From contig NZ_BMIK01000001.1 of the NCBI RefSeq assembly GCF_014642075.1, forward strand, positions 749,915-813,914: a stretch of 64,000 bases of DNA, given 5' to 3'. The DNA comes from Parapedobacter defluvii (GTDB taxonomy: Bacteria; Bacteroidota; Bacteroidia; Sphingobacteriales; Sphingobacteriaceae). Below are positions 17,703 through 27,302 of the stretch, piece by piece. Below the pieces are notes generated by a model. That model made no database searches and was not told the DNA's origin. It saw only the letters and a program-made list of their open reading frames with translations. Position 1 is the stretch's first letter, and the number at the start of each line of letters is the position of its first letter. A program made the translations under genes and the position numbers.

Positions 17703-20561
17703 TTATTTAAATGTGATATCGATCCATTTTCCGCTAAGTTCACCGTCGATGTTCAATACCATATTCCCGTCTTTAACAACGTGTTTAATATCCGACTTTC
17801 CGTTCTTTACCGCGGCCTTTCCGGCAGCAAACGGAACCGGTAAGCTAATTTCGCCCTCACCTGCCACACGCAGTTGATAGATCTTTAAACCTGCATCCAA
17901 CGGAACGTAGCAAATATCAACGGGTTGACTGCTAAACTTGTAGTTGACATTGTCTACCGTGATGCCTGTACATTGAACGCCGTTGAATGCAATCAGCTTA
18001 CCCGAATCATCTGTACGGAAAGCTACGTTCATTTTTCCCCGATAGGTCACATCACGACCGTTGATTTTCAGGTGTTGGATATCCAATTCATCGGAAGGTA
18101 GGGGATTCGCTGCCAATGCTTTTGCATCGGCTTCTTCATTCCGGGAAAATCCGCCCTCCCAGTTTTCACGGTGCGTTCGGTAATGCTTTACCAGGGCAGT
18201 GGTGCCGTTTGGAAATTTGGTGGCAAAGAAATCGGTCGTACGAGACACATAGGTGGGGTTGTCGTTTTCCGTGAATTTGCCGGTGGATGGATAGGCATTC
18301 GCGGCTGACAGGATTTCGAACAGCGTGCGCGATTCGTAGCCGAGGCTGGCCGACTGATCGTCACGGGGTCGGAATCCGCAATAGTAGGCAACGCCTTTCC
18401 CCTTTTTTAATTGCGTTCCCACAATCTGATTTTCAACTTTTGCTACGACGGTTGCTGCCGGTGAAGTGGTGCTGACGGGATAGATCCGGTCTACCAGGAA
18501 GTCGGTCAGAATTACTTGTTCGGGTACGTTTGAAAAACTATTTTCAAACGAGATTTGCTTTCCGCTGGCTATTTCCCCCATATAGGCATCGAATGGGTAG
18601 CTGACACCGAACAGCGATTGCCATTTTGTTGAACAGTCGTTTCCTTTGCTGTCGATCAGCGGAGGCGCACTGCACCAGATGACTTTGCCCCCGTTTTCCA
18701 CAAATTGATCCATCATGTCGAGCAATCCGGCCTCGGGCAATGGCTCAAACAGCGCAACCAGGGTACTGTATTTTTTGTCAGCAACCTGGATCTGGCCATC
18801 CGGAAGCACTTTACCCATTTCCAGCAGCTTATCGGCCGTGAGGTAATTCGCATAGCCATACTGCGTCATCCAGCTACCGAACCGTTCTTCTACCGCTACG
18901 AGGTTCATCGGGTATAAGATCAGGACCTCGATATCCCGGTGGACGTTATCGGTCATTAATTTCATCGGCTTCGAAGGCTGGGCACCGAAGGCTTCGTTGA
19001 GCATATTCTTCCAATGGAGCGCAGCATTCGGGAATCCCCAAGCGGCGGCATAGGCATTCGGATATTTGTTGACCACGCCGATGGAAGTGCCCATGGCTGC
19101 GCCGTAATAGTTGCGGTCACCCCATCCACATTCCGCAAAATCGTTTCCGGTGGGCTGGAGGTACTCGCCCCACTTGAAATAATCATAACATGCTGCAGCG
19201 GCCTGGTGTACCGTATTGCTCCAGACGAAGTTTGATGTATATTCATATTTATAGGCATTGTCGTGGAGTTTTTCGACGTCCCATAAATCAATGGTAGGGC
19301 TTTCAGCCCACGATGAATGCGCACTCGTTGGCATCTCCCGGTCAAATAATTGCTCGGCGTAGTCTTTCGCGTGTTTAAACAGGTCGACCACCCCGTGGTT
19401 TAGCAGCTTGTAGTACCGGTCCCTTAACAAATAGGTACGATGGATGTCTTCCGGTTTTTCACCCATCACGTATTGAACGTTGCGTACCGCTCCGGCGGTC
19501 GCCTGGTAATAAGGTGCTCCATAGGCAAAATAGAGCATGTACTTGTCATCCAGTGGTTGACCATATTTTTGCTGGTATTGTTTGGAGAAACCCTCCGTTA
19601 AAAAACGGGTGTTAAATTGACCGCCCTCGTGATGCGAGAAATAGACCCAGTCCTGCTGTATGTGCATTTCATCGGAATAGAAAGCAGTTAAATTTACGCC
19701 CTTCTTCTTATATTTATCAATCAGACTGTTCAGAAACGCTGGTGCTTTCTCACTGAAATAATCCATTTCCGGGGTTTCATATTCCAATAAAACCATCACA
19801 CGATCGTACCCTTCCAATTGTTTCGGGCCGTCGTAGTAAACCCGCAGGTTTCGGACCGGATAAATCATGTCGGCCGGATCGTTTTTTATGCCGTATCCAT
19901 TACCACCGACGTCTATTGTATCACCCGCTTCGTATTTAATATCCTTTATTTCAATGATATCATCCGGATTAACCGCAATATGGTGCGATGCTTGTACCGG
20001 TTTTTCTTTGAACGCATACGCCTTTATGTTTTTCAGTGTAACGCGGAATTTTCCTTTGTTGTTTGTCCAGAAAAGCTGTTGCCACATCGAAATGCTGAAC
20101 TGACCGTCAGAAGGATTGCGCAGCCCTACTTTGTAACCCAACCATCTTCCGGCTTCCTGGGTTTGATTTTTATAGGCTGGGCCAAGTTCAAGTGGACTAA
20201 GCAGACTCAGGCAGATGCCCATTCCATATTGTTTGGCAAAATCACTGATGAATTTGATTTTATCGACGTATTCATCCATGTCTGGGGTTAAGCGCCGCTC
20301 TGTGCCCGCTTGGGGGCGGTATTGCCTGAAAAATTCATCAAACGCAATCGTCAGCTCTTTGTCGCCCCGTTGTTTTCCTGCTTCGCACACATCCCGCAGG
20401 CTGCGTATGGAACGTGTAAAGCCGAGGGACATATCAATTTTCTTGTCCGGGTCCATTAGGTCATAAAGCTGCTGATCGCTGGTCAGGATGATCACTTCGG
20501 ATCTTGCCGGTTGCAGAAAGCCTGCAACCAGTACCAAGAGAATAATTAGCTGTTTGTTCAT
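17703..20561 (-). CDS. large secreted hydrolase-like protein of unassigned family (TIM barrel plus GATase-like domain)
   Basis: A 952-residue protein with a clear Sec signal (to Ala-Arg-Ser, about residue 21). No family was recognised with certainty. The N-terminal region reads like the first strands of a TIM barrel; a beta-sandwich-like insertion occupies about 150-260; then follows YSDEMH with Asp297-Glu298, a likely catalytic acid on a barrel strand. A Rossmann/GATase-like stretch near 620-690 (ENGGKVIWCSAPPLI) resembles beta-galactosidase trimerisation domains, and beta-rich sequence follows. This architecture resembles GH42-like clan members and the protein at 61595-63793. It is the last gene of the minus-strand arm, 43 bp after GH78, so a role in trimming a rhamnosylated glycan is likely. 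Enzymatic activity is inferred only. Confidence 0.7.
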   Translation of the reverse strand: MNKQLIILLVLVAGFLQPARSEVIILTSDQQLYDLMDPDKKIDMSLGFTRSIRSLRDVCEAGKQRGDKELTIAFDEFFRQYRPQAGTERRLTPDMDEYVDKIKFISDFAKQYGMGICLSLLSPLELGPAYKNQTQEAGRWLGYKVGLRNPSDGQFSISMWQQLFWTNNKGKFRVTLKNIKAYAFKEKPVQASHHIAVNPDDIIEIKDIKYEAGDTIDVGGNGYGIKNDPADMIYPVRNLRVYYDGPKQLEGYDRVMVLLEYETPEMDYFSEKAPAFLNSLIDKYKKKGVNLTAFYSDEMHIQQDWVYFSHHEGGQFNTRFLTEGFSKQYQQKYGQPLDDKYMLYFAYGAPYYQATAGAVRNVQYVMGEKPEDIHRTYLLRDRYYKLLNHGVVDLFKHAKDYAEQLFDREMPTSAHSSWAESPTIDLWDVEKLHDNAYKYEYTSNFVWSNTVHQAAAACYDYFKWGEYLQPTGNDFAECGWGDRNYYGAAMGTSIGVVNKYPNAYAAAWGFPNAALHWKNMLNEAFGAQPSKPMKLMTDNVHRDIEVLILYPMNLVAVEERFGSWMTQYGYANYLTADKLLEMGKVLPDGQIQVADKKYSTLVALFEPLPEAGLLDMMDQFVENGGKVIWCSAPPLIDSKGNDCSTKWQSLFGVSYPFDAYMGEIASGKQISFENSFSNVPEQVILTDFLVDRIYPVSTTSPAATVVAKVENQIVGTQLKKGKGVAYYCGFRPRDDQSASLGYESRTLFEILSAANAYPSTGKFTENDNPTYVSRTTDFFATKFPNGTTALVKHYRTHRENWEGGFSRNEEADAKALAANPLPSDELDIQHLKINGRDVTYRGKMNVAFRTDDSGKLIAFNGVQCTGITVDNVNYKFSSQPVDICYVPLDAGLKIYQLRVAGEGEISLPVPFAAGKAAVKNGKSDIKHVVKDGNMVLNIDGELSGKWIDITFK

Positions 20562-20604
20562 CTGTATTATCTTTAATGGTGATCGTATTTGTCTGGAGCT
20601 ATTT

Positions 20605-23454
20605 TTACGGCCGAATGGTTATGTCATAATCACCCGAGCCCAGTTTAAGAATAAAGCCGGTCTCTGACGCTGTAATTTCCTGGACCAGCTTGCTTTTCGT
20701 AAGGGATTCTCCATTGATGTCTACCTGTGCCTGTGAGGGAGATACCAGGTGGAAATAAGCCGTTGTATTGACCGGTATTTCCAAGTGGTGTTTTTTGATC
20801 GCACCGGAATAGTCCCAAGTCGATGCGATCCGCCCGGCGATGGAATGATAGGATCCTGTTGCTTTCTTCAATTCGACACCTGGGCCGGGAATTTCCGGCT
20901 TGATGTGAAACGTCTGGTATCCTCTGTCAATGGGTTGTATACCCAGGATGTTTTCGAATATCCATTCGTTGACCGCTCCGAAGGCATAGTGGCTGAATGA
21001 GTTCATGGCAGCATTGTGAATGAAGCCTTTATCTTTGGTATAGCTATCCCACCGTTCCCAGATGGAAGTGGCTCCGTTGGCTACCTCGTAGCCCAAAGAA
21101 GGATATTCGGTACTCAATAGGAGGCCATATGCTTTGTCAGATGAGCCGGTCATGGACAATGCAGGCAATAGGGGTTTAAAGCCCAGAAATCCGGTGGTGA
21201 GTTTATCACCATTCGCTTCCAAAAGGCTACGGAGATGGTCGCCGATGCGTGTCAAGTCCGGCTCATCCAATAGATTCATATAGATTGCGTTGGCGTATGC
21301 AGTTTGGGTATGGCCAGAAAATCCATTTTGCCCTTCTACGTAACCTTCACCGTTCCCGTAAACACGTTCGTCGATATTGAATTTGCCGTTTTTCAGGTAG
21401 TAATCTTTAAAAGCACGTTTGATAGCCGATGCCTGTTCGGAATAAGTAGTTGCGAGAGCTGCTTGGTTAGCGGCATCACACATTTCTGCCATGAGCCGCG
21501 TGCAATAGTAGTAATACATAGCCGCCAGTAGGTCCGGACTGGTTTTCTTTCCGACTGAAAGCCAATCGCCAAAACCGCCTTTCGGGCCGATGTCATCGTA
21601 GGCACCTTCCCTGACCACACCATCTTTATCCGCTTTGGATTTGAGGAAATCCATGAATTTGACCATATAGGGAAGGGACTCTTCAACGATTCTCGTATCA
21701 TTATAGGCCCTGAAAATTTCATACGTGCAGATGATGCCCGCCTCTGACCAACCCGGCGAATAGGTGTCTGTGGCCCTGACGGCCGCCAACCCGTTTTTAT
21801 CAAGCGGTATGGGCGCATAAATGGGAAATGCACCGTTAGGCCATTGTGCATCGTTCAGGTCACGGATCCATTTTTTGTGAAAAACCGCAATATCGCTGTT
21901 ATAGGCCGCCGAACGGATATATATTTGGGCATCGCCTGTCCATCCCAGACGTTCGTCGCGTTGGGGACAATCGGTGGGGATATCGACATAATTGGCCCAC
22001 TGCGTCCACACGATATTGCGATAGATTTGGTTTAGCAGGCTGTTGTCCGTTTCAAAATGACCGGCGTTCTCCAGATCCGATGTCAGTACAAGTCCGGTAA
22101 GAAAGTCGTTGGCCGGCATTTCGCGAAGGCCGGATACCTCTACATACTGAAAACCATGGTAGGTGAAGGAGGGACTCCATACCTCTTCCCGAGCGGCACC
22201 CTTCAGAATATACGTGTCGGTTGCGCGGGCTGTACGGAGATTTTCCGTCACCAGGGTACCGTCGGGATGCAACATCTCGCCATATCGGAAGATCAGGGAA
22301 TCGTGCGCTTTTCCTTTGATTTTCAACCGGATATTTCCTGCAAAATTTTGGCCGAAATCGACGAGATACTTTCCATTTGCCAATTTCTTTATGGTCTTTA
22401 TCGGCAATTCTTTGACCACCCTGACCGGATTACTCGGATAAAGCTGGAGTATGCTTTTTGGATGGTCTGCAACTACTTGCACCGGATCCCACGCCGCATC
22501 GTTAAAGGCGGGCTGGTTCCAGTCCTCTTTTTCTTTCGTGGCGTCATAGGTTTCGCCCTGCAACAGGTCAGATTCCATAACGGCGCCCGTTGAAGCCTTC
22601 CAATCGCTATCGGTAGATATGACCTGCTTGCTTCCATCTTCAAAAACAAGTTCCAGTTGGGCTTTCAGCAGGGGGCTATCGCCATAGTACTGATTGACTT
22701 TTTCGGCGCCCACCAATAGCGCATAGCCAATATAACCCGCGTACCAGCCATTAGACAAGATAGCACCCAATGCGTTGGTACCTTTCTGCATGTGGGAGGT
22801 TACATCGTATACATTGTAATAAATCCGTTTATTATAGTCCGTCCATCCCGATGCAAAGTAGTCGCGGCCGATCTTCGCACCGTTTATATAAAATTCGTTC
22901 AATCCGAGCGAACTCAGGTAGAGCCGGGCCGATTTGACCTTTTTGGATAGGGTAACTTCTTTTCTCAAATAGGGCGACGGTGGCAAATGGTATTTACCGG
23001 GCTTGGACAGGTCATTCAGATCATAGCCGATCCAGCGTGCACTCCAGTCGGTATTTTGAAGCAATCCCATTTCCCAATAGGCAGGGTCACTCCATTTTCC
23101 TTGCTGGTTTTCCGCATTCCATACCCTGACTTTCCACCAAACCTGCTGTCTGGATTGGAGGGGTTTGCCCTGGTATTCGATTTGGTTGGTCCGGCTAGAA
23201 GAAACCTTTCCCGAGTCCCAAATGTCGCCTTGATCTTTATTCAGTTTGTCTTCGGAGGAAGCAACGATAAGCTGGTAGGCCGACTGATACTGATTATGTT
23301 TATCGGATGTTAACTCCCAGCTCAACCGGGGAGCCGGTTCATCTAAAAAGGGGTTGTGCTTATATTCGGCACGGAGATTTACCGGGGTGATGTCAAACGC
23401 CAATGCGGATAGACCGATATGCAACAAGCAAACGCTAAAAACGTATCTTATCAT
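20605..23454 (-). CDS. GH78 alpha-L-rhamnosidase, full length
   Basis: A 949-residue secreted enzyme (signal to about Ala-Leu-Ala, residue 19). Domains: Fn3-like N-terminal domain (about 22-130); a CBM67-type domain (about 135-330, containing LYLSSLGLNEFYING); a sandwich (about 350-445); an (alpha/alpha)6 catalytic barrel with CPQRDERLGWTGD, giving Asp500 and Glu501 at the position of the general acid; and a C-terminal beta-domain (ATSIWERWDSY supplies the second Glu). All hallmark residues of active GH78 enzymes are present, in contrast to the short relative at 10212-12482. It should release terminal alpha-L-rhamnose. It lies in the minus-strand operon after the mutarotase-like lipoprotein (86-bp gap). 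Confidence 0.95.
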   Translation of the reverse strand: MIRYVFSVCLLHIGLSALAFDITPVNLRAEYKHNPFLDEPAPRLSWELTSDKHNQYQSAYQLIVASSEDKLNKDQGDIWDSGKVSSSRTNQIEYQGKPLQSRQQVWWKVRVWNAENQQGKWSDPAYWEMGLLQNTDWSARWIGYDLNDLSKPGKYHLPPSPYLRKEVTLSKKVKSARLYLSSLGLNEFYINGAKIGRDYFASGWTDYNKRIYYNVYDVTSHMQKGTNALGAILSNGWYAGYIGYALLVGAEKVNQYYGDSPLLKAQLELVFEDGSKQVISTDSDWKASTGAVMESDLLQGETYDATKEKEDWNQPAFNDAAWDPVQVVADHPKSILQLYPSNPVRVVKELPIKTIKKLANGKYLVDFGQNFAGNIRLKIKGKAHDSLIFRYGEMLHPDGTLVTENLRTARATDTYILKGAAREEVWSPSFTYHGFQYVEVSGLREMPANDFLTGLVLTSDLENAGHFETDNSLLNQIYRNIVWTQWANYVDIPTDCPQRDERLGWTGDAQIYIRSAAYNSDIAVFHKKWIRDLNDAQWPNGAFPIYAPIPLDKNGLAAVRATDTYSPGWSEAGIICTYEIFRAYNDTRIVEESLPYMVKFMDFLKSKADKDGVVREGAYDDIGPKGGFGDWLSVGKKTSPDLLAAMYYYYCTRLMAEMCDAANQAALATTYSEQASAIKRAFKDYYLKNGKFNIDERVYGNGEGYVEGQNGFSGHTQTAYANAIYMNLLDEPDLTRIGDHLRSLLEANGDKLTTGFLGFKPLLPALSMTGSSDKAYGLLLSTEYPSLGYEVANGATSIWERWDSYTKDKGFIHNAAMNSFSHYAFGAVNEWIFENILGIQPIDRGYQTFHIKPEIPGPGVELKKATGSYHSIAGRIASTWDYSGAIKKHHLEIPVNTTAYFHLVSPSQAQVDINGESLTKSKLVQEITASETGFILKLGSGDYDITIRP

Positions 23455-23540
23455 GTTTACAAAATATGGGTTATTAATAAAGTAATGATTTTTTTAGTGT
23501 TAACGGACATCGCGATAACGGAACCGGCTGTTGGGGATTT

Positions 23541-25010
23541 TCAACTTCCTAGTTTTATTCGTTTGATTTTTGCTTGCCCTTCTTTCGAAAAAGTGATTTT
23601 TAGATTTTTCATCGCACCCTGGTAGTTTGCAGAATCTCCGAGGTAAATTCGGTAAATGCGATTGCTGCCATCTGCAGAAATGGGTTGTTGAATTTGGAAA
23701 GATACCGCTTTTGGAAAGTCCCCCGATTTCTGCTGATTTTCTTTCGCTATATTTTTATCACCTTCCGACCAGTTTAGCCAATCCGTGAGGTCGGACTTAC
23801 CTACAGGTTGAATTTCGATCGTGAGCGACAATTCAGGATTTGCTGAAGTTATTTCTCCCTCGATTTCAAGGTAGGGTGTTTCAGCCGCTTTCCAAAAAGT
23901 TACAGGGCTGACAAGTGAAGTATTTTCTTTAAAATTAATGTGTAGACCATCCTGAACGGGGAAACCTGAGTCGGTTATGTCTCCCTCATAATACCAGTTT
24001 TGCCGTGACTGCTGGAAATTCCACTCGGGCTGGGGCTCAACCTTCCGGTTCGCTTTCGCGTAACCGCGGATATCCGATTCTGTTCCCAGAATTAGCGAGG
24101 TTGTATACGTCCACTTGATGTTATGATCTAAGATTTGCTTACCTATGGGGGCTGTGTGCCCCGTTTGTACATCTTTTTCCCCGCCAAAACCTTTGTGGCT
24201 ATCGTTTGGGTGGAACCCGCCGTTGAATGTCATCACTTCAGGCTGGAAAACTCCTATTCCATATCCCTTGTCGTCGAGCAGTGCCACCCAATTTTCGGGT
24301 GTATAAAAGTGCACCCATGGCCATCCTTTATTGTCTGACTTATCTACGACGACGGTGGTAGGCTGGTCGGTAAATGGTTGGTCGCCCAGGTAGGTTACCA
24401 ATTTATACCAGGGTCCATTTGTGTACACTGCTGGCATTTCTTGGGAACAGGCCTGATATTGGGTTGTATCGGAGCGGTGGTTGACGATTGTGGCCTCCAG
24501 GGTAATTACATTATCTGTTAAGGTATAAAGGCATTCAAATTCGCATTCTCCGGCCACACCCGTCTTGTGGGGCCATTGCATGGGAATGGCACGGACGAAT
24601 AGGACATTGTCGCCATACTTTTCGAAGTCAATGACTTGCGAACGATGCCCGCCTGCGTCTCCGGATTGGATGGGATTCCAGCCCAACCCCGCCCATTCAG
24701 GGGTTGGGGTTTCTCCATTCGGCCCCACATACGGCCAGGGGCCGCTGTAATAAGACAGTTGGATTTGGCGTCCCCAATCGTGGCTATTGATCATATTCTG
24801 TCCGCCGTTTTCCCGATCGGACAAAAAGGTAACCGCACCGCCTAGACTTAGATCAATACCCAGTTTGATGCGGTCGTTTTCCAGATACCGCATGGACGAT
24901 TCGACTACTGTTTCCTTCGCCGCAGGCTTTTGTGAACATGCGGTGAAGGTACCGAAGGATAGGTGAACCAATGGGACTAACAATAAACTGTATTTTTGCA
25001 TTATTCCCAT
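23541..25010 (-). CDS. lipoprotein with mutarotase-like and C-terminal beta-sandwich domains, function unknown
   Basis: A 489-residue lipoprotein with lipobox Phe-Thr-Ala-Cys. ATG 25010 lies 2 bp after the SusD stop; ATG 25001 is also possible, and the TTG at 25034 overlaps SusD and is less likely. The first two thirds (YLENDRIKLGIDLSLGGAV, then WGRQIQLSYYSGPWPY) look like a galactose-mutarotase-like supersandwich with many conserved aromatic residues. The last 130 residues (YLEIEGEI, then YRIYLGDSANYQGAMKNLKI) resemble a jelly-roll carbohydrate-binding module. No catalytic motif could be named. Position between SusD and GH78 suggests a surface glycan-binding or glycan-cleaving role. It might be an unassigned hydrolase or lyase, since supersandwich folds occur in both. 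Confidence 0.7.
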   Translation of the reverse strand: MGIMQKYSLLLVPLVHLSFGTFTACSQKPAAKETVVESSMRYLENDRIKLGIDLSLGGAVTFLSDRENGGQNMINSHDWGRQIQLSYYSGPWPYVGPNGETPTPEWAGLGWNPIQSGDAGGHRSQVIDFEKYGDNVLFVRAIPMQWPHKTGVAGECEFECLYTLTDNVITLEATIVNHRSDTTQYQACSQEMPAVYTNGPWYKLVTYLGDQPFTDQPTTVVVDKSDNKGWPWVHFYTPENWVALLDDKGYGIGVFQPEVMTFNGGFHPNDSHKGFGGEKDVQTGHTAPIGKQILDHNIKWTYTTSLILGTESDIRGYAKANRKVEPQPEWNFQQSRQNWYYEGDITDSGFPVQDGLHINFKENTSLVSPVTFWKAAETPYLEIEGEITSANPELSLTIEIQPVGKSDLTDWLNWSEGDKNIAKENQQKSGDFPKAVSFQIQQPISADGSNRIYRIYLGDSANYQGAMKNLKITFSKEGQAKIKRIKLGS

Positions 25011-25012
25011 TT

Positions 25013-27292
25013 TTACCAACCTGGATTTTGCCAATTTTGACCGGTGTAAGACTGCATCTTCGTAGCTTCCGACTGGCTGATGGGCTGCAACAGGTATTTA
25101 TCCGAATTTGTGTTGCGATCCTGCAGTTTGAATCTTGAATAGGTATAGCCATCGCCAGTCTTTGTAATCCGCATTCCTGTTACAAATTTGTCCGTTTCGT
25201 TGAGGATTTTCCACCGTCTTACGTCAAAAAAGCGATGTTCTTCGAAGGCTAGTTCAACCTGACGTTCGTTGCGATAGCGTACTTCGAAATTTTCTTTGCT
25301 TAGTCCCGAAGGTAGTGGAGGCATATCAACACGCGCCCTGATCCGGTTGAGTGCTTCCCGCGCCGAAAGTGCGCTGGCACCGCTTGCTTTAGCTTCTACC
25401 GCTGCATCTGGTCCGACAGACTGATAAGCTGCTTCGGCAAAGTTGAGGTAAAGTTCTCCTAAGCGGAAAATCTTCATGAGTCCGTCTGCATCTACACTAA
25501 CCCCAGATTTATAATTGTTGAATTTACGGAGGTAGTAACCGGTCCGTGTATACCGGGTTTCTGTGATGTTGCTGGAAATACCACTGTTGCCACCTACGTA
25601 CGTTTCAACCGGAGTGGCCGAAGGTGGATTGGTGAACGATTCGATCCGCAGATTGCGGATCGTGATTTCGTATCCATCCCCCCCGGTAGGATCAAACCGC
25701 AGAAAGTGATTTTCCGGCGATTGTCCACCATTGGAATTGACGCCGAAACCGAAATTTTCGATTGCGGTACTTAAATCGTATTCAAAGCGGGTCCACTCCG
25801 ATGCTTCTTGGATCGTGATGTTTTCTCCCGACGAAACTCCACCCTGAGGTCCGCCAGCTACGCAGAAGAAGAACTCGGCGTTGTTAACGGTTTTGTTGCT
25901 CTTGTATTCAAAACTGATCACACGACGTTCTCCGGCGCTCAGTGTATTACCCAATGTGGTCGTGAATACCCAAGGGTCACTGGAAGTTGTACGGATGGTT
26001 TGCTCTCCACCATTGGTTGTTAAATCAACGTTATTGAGTGGTGTCGTAAACGTAAGTGGATATAGATCTTTGTCTACGGAACCGCTGGTAAGCGAGCGGG
26101 GAGAATTATTGTAATAAACGGACGCATAGAAGCGTGGATCCCGCCCTTCATAGGGATTCTCGGGATTATAGCCCGAAGCAGGATTAAGGATCGGCTGAAG
26201 ATGCTGGGCATCGGAGTAGCCAAGTACTGGCATTTCACCCGTCGATTGCATGCCGTACGCGTCAACAAGTTCCTGTGAAGGGCCTGCACCCGCTTTTTCC
26301 GCTCCACTGGTAATCGGGGTTCCCGCAAATTTCCATACGTTGGTACGCGCTGTGGTCGATTCGAAGATGGTTTCTTTATCAATGGCACGACTGGGGTCAG
26401 ACCGCAGGATAAAGTAGTACGCATATGCGTTTTGAGCGATGTCCTCCGCCGGTTTTGTCTTAAAGAGTTCGAAGCCGTGGGTGAGGCATTGATCAAGTGC
26501 CTCTTTCGTAATTTCCGTCGCTTTTTCCCAGGTATATTTACTTCCGGCCTCATACCAGAGCGGGCTTGCGGCATACAGCGCAGCCTGTGATTTGACGGCA
26601 TATGCAAAAGCGCGTGTGATGGTTCCCCGTTCACTATCGCTAATATCCCACCGGAATCCGGTTGTGGCTGAATTGGTTTCAGGCAACGCCAGTGCTGCAT
26701 CACAGTCAGCGAGGATGAAGTCAACGCATTCTTCAAAACTGGCCCTACGATCTTGAGAGAAATCATGGGTTACTTCATAAGGTGTGTTGATGATCGGCAC
26801 GCCACCAAACCGTTTGATCAGTTGAAGATAGAAGTAGGCACGTAATACATGTATCTGCCCAATCCAACCATTTTTTTCGTTCTCGTCGATATTGGCTGTA
26901 GCAATGGACGGATCGGCAATATTGGTCAGAAAAGTATTGCATTTACGTATTCCCTGAAAGTAATGCGCCCAAGAGTAGGCACCTGCAACCGGATTGTTGG
27001 TCGAAGAAGTACGGTCATTGTACCAATCATTTACATTGCCATTGGCTCCGTCACTGGCATCGTGTGCTTCGTCGCTGAACGAGGCAAGCGGTGTACGTTG
27101 TCCCTGATACATAAAGCCGACCTGAGGCATATAGGAAAGGCATGCACCATAATAATTTCTTGTCCGTTGGTAGTTGCCAAAGACATCGGCTAAGGTCATC
27201 CTGCCATCTGAAGGTAAATCCAGGTCGGCACACGATTCCAAGCCGAAAAGACCAAAGAATATAATAGTTAATTTAAAAAATTGCTTCTTCAT
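25013..27292 (-). CDS. SusD-like lipoprotein A2 with an inserted beta-sandwich module
   Basis: A 759-residue SusD/RagB protein, about 170 residues longer than its paralogue at 44492. ATG 27292 (MKKQFFKL) starts 10 bp after the SusC stop; the upstream TTG overlaps SusC. The lipobox is Leu-Glu-Ser-Cys. Typical SusD features are present: LRAYFYLQLIKRFGGVPI, GRDPRFYASVYYN, NRIRARVDMP, YRNERQVELAFEEHRFFDVRRW and the terminal WQNPGW. Between residues about 402 and 560 it carries an extra beta-rich module that is cleanly absent from the paralogue, where PRNLGGGSG runs straight into VETFVGG. The insert resembles the N-terminal module of the DUF5722 protein at 46291 and may add a second glycan-binding surface. 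Confidence 0.93.
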   Translation of the reverse strand: MKKQFFKLTIIFFGLFGLESCADLDLPSDGRMTLADVFGNYQRTRNYYGACLSYMPQVGFMYQGQRTPLASFSDEAHDASDGANGNVNDWYNDRTSSTNNPVAGAYSWAHYFQGIRKCNTFLTNIADPSIATANIDENEKNGWIGQIHVLRAYFYLQLIKRFGGVPIINTPYEVTHDFSQDRRASFEECVDFILADCDAALALPETNSATTGFRWDISDSERGTITRAFAYAVKSQAALYAASPLWYEAGSKYTWEKATEITKEALDQCLTHGFELFKTKPAEDIAQNAYAYYFILRSDPSRAIDKETIFESTTARTNVWKFAGTPITSGAEKAGAGPSQELVDAYGMQSTGEMPVLGYSDAQHLQPILNPASGYNPENPYEGRDPRFYASVYYNNSPRSLTSGSVDKDLYPLTFTTPLNNVDLTTNGGEQTIRTTSSDPWVFTTTLGNTLSAGERRVISFEYKSNKTVNNAEFFFCVAGGPQGGVSSGENITIQEASEWTRFEYDLSTAIENFGFGVNSNGGQSPENHFLRFDPTGGDGYEITIRNLRIESFTNPPSATPVETYVGGNSGISSNITETRYTRTGYYLRKFNNYKSGVSVDADGLMKIFRLGELYLNFAEAAYQSVGPDAAVEAKASGASALSAREALNRIRARVDMPPLPSGLSKENFEVRYRNERQVELAFEEHRFFDVRRWKILNETDKFVTGMRITKTGDGYTYSRFKLQDRNTNSDKYLLQPISQSEATKMQSYTGQNWQNPGW
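25613..26089 (-). other. inserted beta-sandwich module within SusD A2
   Basis: This marks the roughly 160-residue insert in SusD A2. Key matches to residues 40-170 of the DUF5722 protein: IRTTSSDPWV against IRTTGADPYI, ISFEYKSNKTV against LAFEYQTTSSL, EWTRFEYDLSTAI against SWKTFSIDLGDQI, LRFDPTGG against IRLDFGDE, and ITIRNLRI against LDIKNVQL. The pattern fits a carbohydrate-binding-type jelly roll. Boundaries come from comparison with the insert-free paralogue and are accurate to about 10 residues. Confidence 0.7.
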
Positions 27293-27302
27293 ACCCTGTT
27301 TT

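Noticed and set aside
19818-20291. 157-codon plus-strand frame inside the gene at 17703-20561
   Set aside because: Aromatic-rich shadow of the real minus-strand frame, without signal peptide or neighbours.
26074-26766. 230-codon open frame on the minus strand overlapping SusD A2
   Set aside because: It is in another frame of the same strand as a clear SusD gene and gives Arg/Met/Pro-rich sequence with no recognisable pattern.
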